Assembly: GCA_016793325.1 (NCBI GenBank)
Contig: JAEUKI010000075.1
Location: 124,001-188,000, forward strand
DNA length: 64,000 nt
Source of the DNA: Myxococcales bacterium
Lineage (GTDB): Bacteria > Myxococcota_A > Polyangia > Polyangiales > Ga0077539
Direction: 5' to 3'
Shown here piece after piece: positions 41,881-49,843 of this stretch. The position numbers were made by a program, and so were the translations under genes. Numbering within the stretch: the stretch's first letter is position 1; each line of letters opens with the position of its first letter. The notes beneath the pieces were generated by a model. That model was not told the DNA's origin and searched no databases. It was given only the letters and a program-made list of their open reading frames with translations.

Positions 41881-42282
41881 ATGGCACGACGCATTCGTCC
41901 GTTCGTTCGTTGTCCTCGCGCGCGCGAGGACGATCCGTGCGCGCTGCCCCCGGGCGTGCGCCACTGTCTCTGCGAAGAAAACGCAGACCCCGTCGGGCAG
42001 CTCATGCTGAAAGAGGGGCAGCTGTTCTGGCACGTCGTCGGCGGTCGCGCGAAGGGATGGCACTCGTACCTCGCCGTGCTCAGGCAGGGCGCGATCGAAG
42101 TGCCGCTCGAGCTCGACGGCGAAGGGCCGGTCGTTCCGTCGACCGAGGGCGCTCGCATCGTGTATCGATTGCGCGCGAAGCGAGACGGCGCCGAGGTGCT
42201 CATCGACGCGAGCGAGTTCGTCTACGCCGCGAGCGACGGTCGCGAGATCGTCCGCGCTGAACTGGTGGACAACCAGCGATGA
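41881..42282 (+). CDS. small Cys-containing protein of the Hsp70-like cluster
   Basis: 133 residues. Five cysteines lie in the first 40 residues (FVRCPRAREDDPCALPPGVRHCLCEEN), and the remainder is a beta-rich domain (LMLKEGQLFWHVVGGRAKGWHSYLAVLRQG, ARIVYRLRAKRDGAEVLIDASEF). No signal peptide and no recognised family. The stop overlaps the ATG of the vWA-like lipoprotein gene (ATGA). The basic N-terminus MARRIRPFVRCP might bind a nucleic acid or protein. A metal site is possible with C-x3-C or C-x-C spacing. Function unknown. Confidence 0.7.
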   Translation: MARRIRPFVRCPRAREDDPCALPPGVRHCLCEENADPVGQLMLKEGQLFWHVVGGRAKGWHSYLAVLRQGAIEVPLELDGEGPVVPSTEGARIVYRLRAKRDGAEVLIDASEFVYAASDGREIVRAELVDNQR

Positions 42283-43772
42283 TCCGCGGACGAACGGCCA
42301 TGGTAGCGCTGTGCGTCGCGAGCGCGGCGTGCAGCTCGAAGGGCGGCAGCGACAGCGGACGGCGCGCGAGCACGAACAACACGACGACCGCGCGGCCGAA
42401 CAACTCGGTGCAGACCGCGCGACCGGCGGTCCCAGCGGGATCGGGCACGCGCATCGTCGTCGACGTGAGCGAGAGCCACCAGGGATTTGCCCGGGGACGC
42501 GCGCTCGCGCTCGAGGGGCTGCACGGCCAGGTGATCGAAGCGTCGCTCGCGTCGCAGGGGCTCAACGTTCCCTTCGAGCGATGCGCGCTCGACGAGCAGC
42601 TTCATTGTCAGTCCGCGCTGACGATTCAACAGCTCCGCGACCCCAACACGTATCGAGGCCGAAGCGGCGCGCTCGACGTCGCGCTGCGAAAACCGCCGCG
42701 GGCTCCGAGGCCCGATCAACAGCAGCCCGACCCGCTCGATCCGTTTCGCGTCACGATCTTGGTGACCGACGGCGCGCAGAGCTCGAACACGCCCTTCAAC
42801 GCCGCGGCGACGGGCGACGTCGCGTGCACCGGCGGCGCGGATCCCTCGTGCATCGCGGCGCTCCTGCGGCAGCGTATCGACGAGGGCTACGGCGTGTGGG
42901 TCCTTCGTCTTCGACTGCCGTTCAACGGAAGGTACTTCTCCGAGCGCAGGATCGACCGCGAGATGTTCGCGCGCACGACGGCGCACATCGCCGACGTCAA
43001 CCGCAACGAGCGCTCGTGGAGCGGCGTCACGCTCGCGGCGCGCAGGCCCAATTTTACCGGGGATTCTGGCTCGTTCGAGTTCTCGGGCGCGCGGCCGTTG
43101 CTGCTGTTGGTGCTCACGCGAGACATCCCGACGGGGCGATTGCTCGTCAACGAGATGCTCCGACGCGTGCGCACCGAGCGCATCGGCGCAGGAACGGCGG
43201 ACGACATCGCGTCGAGCGAGTGGGCGCCGTTCGAGGGCTACGACGCGCGCGTGACCACCGCAGCGCGCATGGACTCCGGAGGCGCCGCGGACGAAGTGCG
43301 CGTCGATCGCGCCCGCGTCCAAAACGGAACGCTCACGGTCCCCGTCACGTGCTCGCTCCGCGGCCGCGCGCGGGTTCGCGTGCAGGGCTCGATCGCGCAA
43401 GGCTCGCTCCCGCCGCCCACCTTTGCGGACGTGCGGTTCGAGTGGCGACGAGAGACGCCCGCGGCGCGGGGCGTCGGGCTCGCTCCATCAGCGATTCGCG
43501 CGGCGCCTGGTCCCTTCGAGGGCGTGTTCGACGTCGATTGCACGGGCCTGCCCGCGGGGCGCTTTCGCTACACGTGGGCGGTGTGGGGCCAGTGGCAGCT
43601 CAGCGAGCAGGCAGCGCAGCGCGAGTGGTGGTTCACCGAGAACGCGCCCAACTCGTACGAGATGCCCGAGCGCGTGTTCGGCCTCGCGGACATGGCGCGC
43701 AACGTCGCTGGTGCAGGTGTGCAGCGCGCAGGGGCGCTCTCGCGCGTGACGTTCGAGCTCACGCGCGAGTGA
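42279..43772 (+). CDS. lipoprotein with vWA-like domain
   Basis: 497 residues. Signal peptide with lipobox SAAC, then a Ser/Asn/Thr linker. RIVVDVSESHQGFARG has the MIDAS DxSxS pattern at the start of a vWA fold, and FRVTILVTDGAQSS fits the second metal-contact strand. Further strands are GYGVWVLRLRLPF and PLLLLVLTRD. A C-terminal region of about 150 residues looks like beta-sandwich (GTLTVPVTCSLRGRARVRVQGS). It should bind a divalent metal and a protein partner outside the cytoplasm. It is translationally coupled to the 41881 gene and precedes the FecR-like gene, which links the cytoplasmic ATPase set with envelope components. Confidence 0.75.
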   Translation: MIRGRTAMVALCVASAACSSKGGSDSGRRASTNNTTTARPNNSVQTARPAVPAGSGTRIVVDVSESHQGFARGRALALEGLHGQVIEASLASQGLNVPFERCALDEQLHCQSALTIQQLRDPNTYRGRSGALDVALRKPPRAPRPDQQQPDPLDPFRVTILVTDGAQSSNTPFNAAATGDVACTGGADPSCIAALLRQRIDEGYGVWVLRLRLPFNGRYFSERRIDREMFARTTAHIADVNRNERSWSGVTLAARRPNFTGDSGSFEFSGARPLLLLVLTRDIPTGRLLVNEMLRRVRTERIGAGTADDIASSEWAPFEGYDARVTTAARMDSGGAADEVRVDRARVQNGTLTVPVTCSLRGRARVRVQGSIAQGSLPPPTFADVRFEWRRETPAARGVGLAPSAIRAAPGPFEGVFDVDCTGLPAGRFRYTWAVWGQWQLSEQAAQREWWFTENAPNSYEMPERVFGLADMARNVAGAGVQRAGALSRVTFELTRE

Positions 43773-43803
43773 TTCTTCGCCGCGAGCGCGAGGGTGATTT
43801 TGG

Positions 43804-43809
43804 TAAACT
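43804..43809 (+). promoter_or_regulatory. possible -10 hexamer (TAAACT) before the FecR-like gene
   Basis: It lies in TTTGGTAAACTCTCGC and ends 8 nt before the GTG at 43818. It falls inside the longer frame that begins at 43794 and is the reason I favour 43818 as the start. Confidence 0.35.
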
Positions 43810-43817
43810 CTCGCTTC

Positions 43818-45233
43818 GTGATCGAACGAGTCTTCGTGCTTCGCGGACCGCGCCCCAGCGGTTCACACGACACCGTGCGTCGCGCGTGGTGTTCCTCGGT
43901 GCTCGCGCTCGGCGCGTTCGTCGTGGCGCCGAGCGTCGCCCGAGCGCAGCCCGCGCAACACAGCCAACCGGCGCACCAACCACGGGAAGCGAGGGTCAGC
44001 GTGCTGTCGGGATCCGCCGAGCTCCTGGGCGCGCAGCGTCGCGAAATCGCGGTCGGGGATGCGCTGACCGAGGGTCAGCATGTTCGACTCGGCGAGGGGG
44101 CGTCCGCGACGTTCGCGGCGCACGGCGGAGCGACGCTCGCGTTGCGCGATCGAGCCGAGCTGTTTCTCTACGGCGATCCGTCGGCGCCGACGCCTGCGGG
44201 ACAGCCCCCGCAGCGCGACACGATCGCCCGTCGCGGAACGACCCTCGTGTCCACGAGCGCGGCTCCGTTTGTGCTGGCGACGGCGAGCTGCGCCGTCACC
44301 GTGCTTCCGAACAGCGAGGTGCTCGTGCGCGCCGACGCGCGTCGCACGAGGATCGTCGTGCGTCGCGGTCGCGCTCGCGTGCGCGCGATGGGGCGCGACG
44401 CTGTGTTTCGTGAAAATCAGGGCGGAAAAATCGAGCTCAACCAACGCGCGCTCCCGCGGCCGCTCGTCGGCGCTCCGCAGCTGCGCCCGCAAGTCGCGCC
44501 GGCGTATACGTTTGGCGGGACCGTTCAGGTGCCCATTCAGTGGGCGCTCCCGCGAGGGACGAGCGCGGCGCGATGGCGCGTGCAGCTCTCGCGCGAGCAG
44601 GATTTCTCCACGCTGATCCACGATCGCACCGTGAGCGGGACGAGCACCGAAGAGGTCGTGACGCTGCCCGCGGGTCGCTACTTCGCGCGTGTCGTGGGCA
44701 TCGACGCCGACGAGCTCGACGGGCGGAGCAGCGCGGTGCAGGCGGTCGAAGTGGCGGGCCCGCGGGTCGTTCCGGGCCGCGAGGGGCGGGTCGCGCGCGT
44801 AGAAGTGCCCGCGGGGATGCGCTGCGGTCTCGACACATCACCGCCTGCGCTGCAGCCGGGCGCGATGGAGCTCACGCCGGGCCGCAATCACACGCTCCGT
44901 TGCTTGCGCGCCGAGGGGAGCACGGAGCTCTTCGAAATGGCGATCACCGCGGCGGAGAGCGGACCTCTGCAACACCAAGTGCGGGTCACGAGCGACGTGC
45001 AGACCGACCAACGAACGCTCGCGCTCCGGCTCATGGACGCGCGGGGATATGGTGTTCCCTACGCGACTGTGCGCGTCGAAGCGCCGCAGGGCGCGACGGT
45101 CGAGCGCGTCGTCGAAGGCTCCGAACGCGGAACGTACAACGCCACCGTCCGCTGGCCTGCTCGCGTGGGGCGCGGCCGCTTGCGCTTCGTCATCAACGAG
45201 GCCGTCACGTTCGAAGAGCTCATCGAACCGTAA
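43818..45233 (+). CDS. FecR-like exported protein
   Basis: 471 residues from the GTG at 43818 (43794 is the alternative). A signal peptide (SSVLALGAFVVAPSVARAQP) is followed by a FecR-type beta-sandwich at about 60-210: VSVLSGSAELL, REIAVGDALTEGQHVRLGEGASATFAAHGGATLALRDRAEL, NSEVLVRADARRTRIVVRRGRARV. The C-terminal half contains beta-sandwich segments (PIQWALPRGTSAARWRVQLSREQDF) of the fibronectin-like kind seen behind FecR domains. These proteins read or transmit envelope signals or bind peptidoglycan/polysaccharide. It is the last gene of the cluster that begins at the Hsp70-like ATPase and is followed convergently by the three small-protein genes. Confidence 0.75.
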   Translation: MIERVFVLRGPRPSGSHDTVRRAWCSSVLALGAFVVAPSVARAQPAQHSQPAHQPREARVSVLSGSAELLGAQRREIAVGDALTEGQHVRLGEGASATFAAHGGATLALRDRAELFLYGDPSAPTPAGQPPQRDTIARRGTTLVSTSAAPFVLATASCAVTVLPNSEVLVRADARRTRIVVRRGRARVRAMGRDAVFRENQGGKIELNQRALPRPLVGAPQLRPQVAPAYTFGGTVQVPIQWALPRGTSAARWRVQLSREQDFSTLIHDRTVSGTSTEEVVTLPAGRYFARVVGIDADELDGRSSAVQAVEVAGPRVVPGREGRVARVEVPAGMRCGLDTSPPALQPGAMELTPGRNHTLRCLRAEGSTELFEMAITAAESGPLQHQVRVTSDVQTDQRTLALRLMDARGYGVPYATVRVEAPQGATVERVVEGSERGTYNATVRWPARVGRGRLRFVINEAVTFEELIEP

Positions 45234-45252
45234 ATTCACAGGCGAAATACGC

Positions 45253-45501
45253 TCAGCAATCGAGCTCTGGCGGGGGCAACGGGCCGGAGCCGCTCACCAA
45301 CGTCGAGCAGCCTGCGTCTGTTTCAGCCGCGGTGCACGCGGTGGAGACTGCCGCGTCGATGACGTAGCCGCTGTCCGTCGGGCAGAGACACGCCGATCCC
45401 CCGCCGCCACAGCCGCGAACCGCGCCGAGTCCTCCCATCGAGAGCGCGCTCACGAAGCGCACAACGCGGTCGAGCTTGCGAGAGTTTTTTCTGTGAAGCA
45501 T
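45253..45501 (-). CDS. small exported Cys protein with PPPELD C-terminus (paralog 3)
   Basis: 82 residues. An N-terminal basic region, the conserved RKLDRVVRFVSALSMGG and a short GCGGGGSACLC cluster are followed by TACTAAETDAGC and the C-terminal GPLPPPELDC. The sequence is clearly related to the two genes upstream (45577 and 45877). The hydrophobic segment followed by R-G-C could be a signal/lipobox of an unusual kind (Arg at -2). This copy replaces the final Ala by Cys. Its stop is only 19 bp beyond the stop of the convergent FecR-like gene. Confidence 0.72.
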   Translation of the reverse strand: MLHRKNSRKLDRVVRFVSALSMGGLGAVRGCGGGGSACLCPTDSGYVIDAAVSTACTAAETDAGCSTLVSGSGPLPPPELDC

Positions 45502-45576
45502 GCGGCCATTGTACGACAGCCGTGCGCGGTTCTTCCGTTCGGCTGGACGGCTCTTCGACCGCGACCGGCGTGGCGA

Positions 45577-45837
45577 TTACGCATCGAGCTCTGGCGGTGG
45601 AATCGGCCCCGATCCCTCGTAGATCGTCACGCATCCCGCGTCTTGTTCTCTCGCGGTGCACGCTGCGTACACCGCCGCGTCGCGAGGGCTCCCGCCTGCG
45701 GGGCGACACTCGCAATACACGGACCCGCCGCCGCAGCCGCGAAGCGCGCCAGCGCCGCCCATCGAGAGCGCGGTCACGAACCGAAGCACACGATCGAGCC
45801 GGCGTGCGCGCGTCGGAGTCGAGTTCGAAGAGTTCAT
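45577..45837 (-). CDS. small exported Cys protein with PPPELD C-terminus (paralog 2)
   Basis: 86 residues: a Ser/Thr/Arg N-terminus, RRLDRVLRFVTALSMGGAGALRGCGGG, a CEC pair, ACTAREQDAGC, then GSGPIPPPELDA. Five cysteines align with those in the two neighbours (GC, C-x-C, C, GC). This suggests one lipidated or free Cys and two disulfides. It has 75 bp before the next paralog. No known family. Probably a small surface or secreted structural protein. Confidence 0.72.
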   Translation of the reverse strand: MNSSNSTPTRARRLDRVLRFVTALSMGGAGALRGCGGGSVYCECRPAGGSPRDAAVYAACTAREQDAGCVTIYEGSGPIPPPELDA

Positions 45838-45876
45838 TTGATTGTATGTGCCTATCGAGTCGTTGGTGGATGGCGG

Positions 45877-46137
45877 TCACGCGTCGAGCTCGGGCGGAGG
45901 AAGCGGACCCACCGGCTCGACCTCGTACCTCGTCTGACAACCCGCATCGAGCTCGGCGTTCGTGCACGTTCGGTACGCTCCGCCCGCGCCCGGCTCGCTC
46001 TGCGAACAAACACACGTTGGCCGAGAGCTCGCGCCGAGGCCGCACCCGCGGGCCGCCGCAGCTCCACCCATCGCGAGCGCTGTGACGAAGCGAAGCGCAT
46101 GGTCGAGTCGGGTGGGCGCTCTTGTCGGCGACGTCAT
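45877..46137 (-). CDS. small exported Cys protein with PPPELD C-terminus (paralog 1)
   Basis: 86 residues from the ATG at 46137, chosen because GAAGGA lies about 10 nt upstream (ATG at 46146 is too close to that site). TRLDHALRFVTALAMGGAAAARGCGLG, the CVC pair, RTCTNAELDAGC and VGPLPPPELDA correspond to the features of the other two copies. It is the first gene of the tandem set and divergent from the aminotransferase at 46226 with 88 bp between. Confidence 0.72.
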   Translation of the reverse strand: MTSPTRAPTRLDHALRFVTALAMGGAAAARGCGLGASSRPTCVCSQSEPGAGGAYRTCTNAELDAGCQTRYEVEPVGPLPPPELDA

Positions 46138-46225
46138 GACTTTCATTCCTTCATCGATGCGTCGATCGAGCGACTTTGCGCTGCGATTGTCGCGGCCGTT
46201 TCGAGTATCTTCCGCGCCCAATTCG

Positions 46226-47497
46226 ATGAGCGACAACGAGTCTCTTCGCCCGATGGCGTTTCGCGCGGTCCCGCGAACGGGCGTGATCTACGTGACCACC
46301 GAGGCCTCGCGCCGAGGCTATTCTCCGACGGATTCGGACTGGTGCAACCTCGGGCAGGGGCAGCCCGAGACCGGTCCGCTCGAGGGCGCACCCGAGCGCG
46401 TCCTGCAAATTGCCATCGATCCCAACGATCAGGAGTACGCGCCGGTCGCTGGGCTGTGGGAGCTTCGTGAGAGCGTCGCGGCGCTCTACAACGAGCTGTA
46501 TCGCAAGGGCATGCCGTCGAAGTACACCGCGGAGAACGTGAGCATTTCGGGCGGCGGACGCGTCGCGCTCACCCGCGCGGCGGCGGCGCTCGGCGCGGTG
46601 AACCTCGGGCACTTCTTGCCGGACTACACGGCGTACGAAGAGCTGCTCGACGTGTTCAAGCTCTTCACGGCGATCCCGATCTTGCTCGAGCCCGAGCAGG
46701 GCTACGAGTTCAGCATCGACAAGCTGCGCCGCGAGATCATGGGCCGCGGGCTCGGCGCGATCCTCCTCTCGAATCCCAGCAATCCATCAGGAAAACTCGT
46801 CGCAGGCGACGAGCTCAGGAGCTGGGTTCACACCGCGCGCGAGCTCGACTGCACGCTGCTGCTCGACGAGTTCTACTCGCACTACATCTGGCGCGACGAC
46901 GCGAGGTTCTCGGGGACGATGGAGTCCGCTGCGCGCTACGTCGAAGACGTCGACCGCGACCCTGTCGTGATCTTCGACGGGCTCACGAAGAACTGGCGCT
47001 ACCCAGGCTGGCGCCTCACGTGGACCGTGGGCCCGAAGTCCGTCATCGAGTCCGTCGCGAGCGCGGGGAGCTTCCTCGACGGCGGCGGAAACAAGCCCGT
47101 TCAGCGCGCTGCGGTGGCGCTCATGGACGCGGACTACCGTCGCAAAGAGACCGCGGCGATTCACAAGGTGTTCTCGAGCAAGCGCGAGCTCATGCTGCGA
47201 CGCTTGAAGACGCTCGGCGTGAAGTTCGATCGATACCCCGACGGGAGCTTCTACGCGTGGGGCTCGGTCGCCAACCTCGCGCCGTCGATCAACACGGGGA
47301 TGGCGTTCTTTCGCGCCGCGCTCGAGCACAAAGTGATCTGCGTCCCCGGCGAGTTCTTCGACGTAAACCCAGGAAAGCGCCGCGCAGGACGCGCCTCGCG
47401 CTTCCGCGACTACGTGCGCTTCAGCTTCGGCCCCAGCGAAGACGTGCTCTCCCGCGCGCTCGATCGGCTGGAGCAAATGGTGAAGGACGCGGGGTGA
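46226..47497 (+). CDS. PLP-dependent aminotransferase, class I/II
   Basis: 423 residues. Typical landmarks: LGQGQPETG near the N-terminus, YAPVAGLWELRESVAALYNE, GGGRVALTRAAAALGAVN, SNPSNPSGKLVAGDEL, LLLDEFYSHYIW, and the PLP lysine in FDGLTKNWRYPGWRLTW. The C-terminal domain has DRYPDGSFYAWG and ICVPGEFFDVNPG. It is a fold-type I aminotransferase acting on an amino acid, substrate unknown. TATCTT (46206-46211) ends 14 nt before the ATG. It is followed after 39 bp by the Septu-like genes, but TACACT before the ATPase start suggests that pair has its own promoter. Confidence 0.88.
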   Translation: MSDNESLRPMAFRAVPRTGVIYVTTEASRRGYSPTDSDWCNLGQGQPETGPLEGAPERVLQIAIDPNDQEYAPVAGLWELRESVAALYNELYRKGMPSKYTAENVSISGGGRVALTRAAAALGAVNLGHFLPDYTAYEELLDVFKLFTAIPILLEPEQGYEFSIDKLRREIMGRGLGAILLSNPSNPSGKLVAGDELRSWVHTARELDCTLLLDEFYSHYIWRDDARFSGTMESAARYVEDVDRDPVVIFDGLTKNWRYPGWRLTWTVGPKSVIESVASAGSFLDGGGNKPVQRAAVALMDADYRRKETAAIHKVFSSKRELMLRRLKTLGVKFDRYPDGSFYAWGSVANLAPSINTGMAFFRAALEHKVICVPGEFFDVNPGKRRAGRASRFRDYVRFSFGPSEDVLSRALDRLEQMVKDAG

Positions 47498-47521
47498 TCT
47501 TTCGACGGCCGCGGCTCGCGC

Positions 47522-47527
47522 TACACT
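47522..47527 (+). promoter_or_regulatory. possible -10 hexamer (TACACT) of the Septu-like pair
   Basis: It lies in GCGCTACACTCCG, 9 nt before the ATG at 47537. A weak TTCGAC, 15 nt upstream of it, could be the -35 box. Confidence 0.35.
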
Positions 47528-47536
47528 CCGAACGTC

Positions 47537-48817
47537 ATGGGTGAGTACAGCGCAGATCGCCCGTCGTCGCTTTGGCTGCACGGACTCGAGCTCGAAAACA
47601 TCGGGCCGTTCGTGAAAGCGTCGCTGTCGTTTTGCCACGAAGAAGGCGAGCCCGCGCCGGTCACGCTGCTCACCGGCCAGAGCGGAACGGGCAAGACCCT
47701 CGTGCTCGACGCGATTCGAGATGCGTTGTCGTGGGTGTTCGCGCAGGCAGGTGGAGGCTCGTACCTCCACGACAATGCGATGCGCGTCCTGCTTCGTCAC
47801 GGCAGCAGCGAGGGGCGAGTGCGCGTTGATGCGCACCGCTTCTCAGAAGGGGTGCGCTACCGACGGACCGCGAATTCACGACCGCAAACCGATGTCCCGT
47901 TTACTCACCACGCGAAAGCGCAATCGTGGGCGCTCGCCAACAAGCAGCGCCTCGTATTCGACTACTGGGACACGAGCCTGCCCGCAGGGCAGTTCGCGGT
48001 CGCGAATTTCTCTCGTCGCAACTACGAACAATTCCAAGACAAATCACTCACTGGCCGCATCGAAGCCCGCTCGATCACGGACCTGATCTGCCAGTTCGAC
48101 TACCTGCGTTCGAGCGACGACGAGGGCGAGAAGCGCACGGGGCAAGCGCTCATGGAAGCGACGAAGAAGATCGCCGAGCTTGCCATGCTCGATGGAGGAC
48201 GCTTCGTGCGCGTCGAGCGGAGCACGTTTACGCCGCTCTTCGAGCAGGCGGGGAGCACGGTCTCGATCGATCAGCTCAGCACGGGCAACACGTACCTCGT
48301 GTCGCGATTGCTCACGCTGCTCGGGCGCATGCACTCGGCGCAGGTCGTGAACAACCTCGCGCCCGAGCAGATGTTGCTCTCTCCGGGGCTCTTGCTCATC
48401 GACGAGGTCGAAGCGCACTTGCACCCGCGCTGGCAGTCGCGCATTTTGCCTGGGATTCGACAGCTATTTCCCAACGTGCAGATCATCGCGACGACGCACT
48501 CGCCGTTCGTGCTCGCGTCGGTTCCCGACGCGAAGGTTCACACGACGAGGCTCGCGAGCGCGAGGGACGCGTGCGAGATCGTGGACAGCACGCGGGACTA
48601 CAGCGTGATGCCGATCGAGGGGATCCTCGCGTCCGAGGCGTTCGACTTCACGCTTCCGTTCGGACCCGAGATCGCCAAGCTCTTCAGCGATCGGCTGCGC
48701 GCGCTCGACGACGGTCGCTTCGAGGACGCGCGTCGCATCGAGGACAAGCTCATCGAGCGCAATCCAGAGCACTTCGCGTGGATGCGGCTCCGGCCGCTCG
48801 AAGGGGCCGCGGAGTGA
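47537..48817 (+). CDS. ptuA: PtuA-like AAA/ABC-type ATPase of a Septu-like defence system
   Basis: 426 residues with a RecF/SMC-like ATPase plan: Walker A GQSGTGKT (47-54), an ABC-type signature SIDQLSTGNTYLVSRLL, Walker B LLLIDEVEAHLHPRWQ and the switch TTHSPFVLAS. The first 40 residues (LHGLELENIGPFVKASLSF) are the usual AAA-15/ABC strand pair. ATPases of this kind paired with an HNH protein are the Septu (PtuA-PtuB) anti-phage systems, in which PtuA gates the nuclease. The next gene is an HNH protein of exactly that family and overlaps by GTGA. No reverse transcriptase or msr/msd is nearby, so this is not a retron-Septu hybrid. Confidence 0.85.
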   Translation: MGEYSADRPSSLWLHGLELENIGPFVKASLSFCHEEGEPAPVTLLTGQSGTGKTLVLDAIRDALSWVFAQAGGGSYLHDNAMRVLLRHGSSEGRVRVDAHRFSEGVRYRRTANSRPQTDVPFTHHAKAQSWALANKQRLVFDYWDTSLPAGQFAVANFSRRNYEQFQDKSLTGRIEARSITDLICQFDYLRSSDDEGEKRTGQALMEATKKIAELAMLDGGRFVRVERSTFTPLFEQAGSTVSIDQLSTGNTYLVSRLLTLLGRMHSAQVVNNLAPEQMLLSPGLLLIDEVEAHLHPRWQSRILPGIRQLFPNVQIIATTHSPFVLASVPDAKVHTTRLASARDACEIVDSTRDYSVMPIEGILASEAFDFTLPFGPEIAKLFSDRLRALDDGRFEDARRIEDKLIERNPEHFAWMRLRPLEGAAE

Positions 48818-49488
48818 GGAAGCTCGGGAGGGGACCGGCACCGAAGGTGCTCGTCGAGAACGCGGTGCGATGGACGGACGAATTTCGCGTCAGCGGAAAG
48901 CCTCGTCCCGAATCGCGTCGATACGCGCACAAGGACATTCGTCGATCGCTCGGCGACATGAGCTGCGACAAGTGCTTCTACTGCGAACGCTTGTTGAAGC
49001 CGCGCGAGGGAGGCTCCGACGACGAGGTCGAGCATCGGCGTGGTGTGCATCCGCACGAGCTCGCGTACGACTGGAAGAACCTCTACCTATCGTGCTCGGG
49101 CTGCAATGGAGCGAAGAAATCCCGTCCCGAGATCGCGATCGAAGACACGCTCGACCCGTGCGACGACGCGATCGAACCAATCGATCACCTCGATGTGTAC
49201 GTCGAGCACGCGCGCCCGTATCGAGATTCGTTGAAAGGTGAGTACACAATCAAGAAGCTCGGCCTCAACTCCCAGATCGAGCTCTTGCTTGCCCGACAAC
49301 GCTGCCTCTCGCAGTTCTGGAAGGCGCGCGGAGACCGGATGATTGCTGCGGCCCGAACCGGCCCGGTGTCGGAGGCCGACGCCATCGCGATCGAGCGGGC
49401 GTTGGCCGAAGAGTTCGCTCAGCCGCACATGCCCTTCTCGTGGATGTTTCGCGCGATGCTCCGGCGATCAGGCGCGCTGTCGCGCTGA
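48814..49488 (+). CDS. ptuB: PtuB-like HNH endonuclease of a Septu-like defence system
   Basis: 224 residues from a GTG sharing GTGA with the ATPase stop. The HNH core reads C54-F-Y-C57-E, then E73-H74, then AYDWKNLYLSC with Asn89, C94-S-G-C97-N98 and Lys101. This is the TIGR02646/PtuB form, in which a Cys4 zinc site frames the His-Asn-His metal finger. The C-terminal half is helical and Arg-rich. By analogy it degrades DNA when freed or activated by PtuA during phage infection. All motif residues seem intact, so the pair could be functional. Confidence 0.85.
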   Translation: MRKLGRGPAPKVLVENAVRWTDEFRVSGKPRPESRRYAHKDIRRSLGDMSCDKCFYCERLLKPREGGSDDEVEHRRGVHPHELAYDWKNLYLSCSGCNGAKKSRPEIAIEDTLDPCDDAIEPIDHLDVYVEHARPYRDSLKGEYTIKKLGLNSQIELLLARQRCLSQFWKARGDRMIAAARTGPVSEADAIAIERALAEEFAQPHMPFSWMFRAMLRRSGALSR

Positions 49489-49508
49489 TCGAGCAGCGTG
49501 ATCCCCGC

Positions 49509-49802
49509 CTACTCCTTCTTCTCGGGCGGCGGGGTCCACGCGGTCTCGGCGAGGTTGCCGTCCTTGTAGCCGAAGTAGATCGCGCACTGGTCCATCATGA
49601 ACTTCTGACCCGCGGGCGTCGCGAGGTCGACTCGGTACGTGTTGATGAACTTCACCGAGTCCTTCAGCCACATCTCCCACGCCTGCTGCGAGATCTCGTT
49701 GAAGAGCTGCTGGCCGAACTCGTTGCGGTAGGGCGCGCGCTTCATTCCAGGCAGCTTCTCGCCGAGCTTCTTGCATTGGACCATGCGAACTTCGTCAGCC
49801 AT
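49509..49802 (-). CDS. yggX: YggX-family Fe(II)-trafficking protein
   Basis: 97 residues. RMVQCKKLGEKLPGM with its single Cys10, YRNEFGQQLFNEISQQAWEMWLKDSVKFIN, DLATPAGQKFMMDQCAIYF and the Asn/Pro tail match the YggX fold. YggX shields iron-sulfur clusters from oxidative damage. The family is about 90 residues, so this is full length. It lies 41 bp downstream of the SDR gene on the same strand and its stop is 20 bp after the stop of the convergent PtuB-like gene. Confidence 0.92.
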   Translation of the reverse strand: MADEVRMVQCKKLGEKLPGMKRAPYRNEFGQQLFNEISQQAWEMWLKDSVKFINTYRVDLATPAGQKFMMDQCAIYFGYKDGNLAETAWTPPPEKKE

Positions 49803-49843
49803 CGCGAACTATCTTCCTTTCGAACACTCGAATATCGAAGGCG

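Noticed and set aside
43794..43817. Start of the FecR-like protein at 43794
   Set aside because: A TAAACT hexamer lies inside this extension and fits the promoter spacing for 43818. The extension adds no signal-peptide improvement.
47537..49488. Retron-associated Septu
   Set aside because: I found no reverse transcriptase or msr/msd-like repeat in the flanks, and the neighbours are an aminotransferase and YggX.
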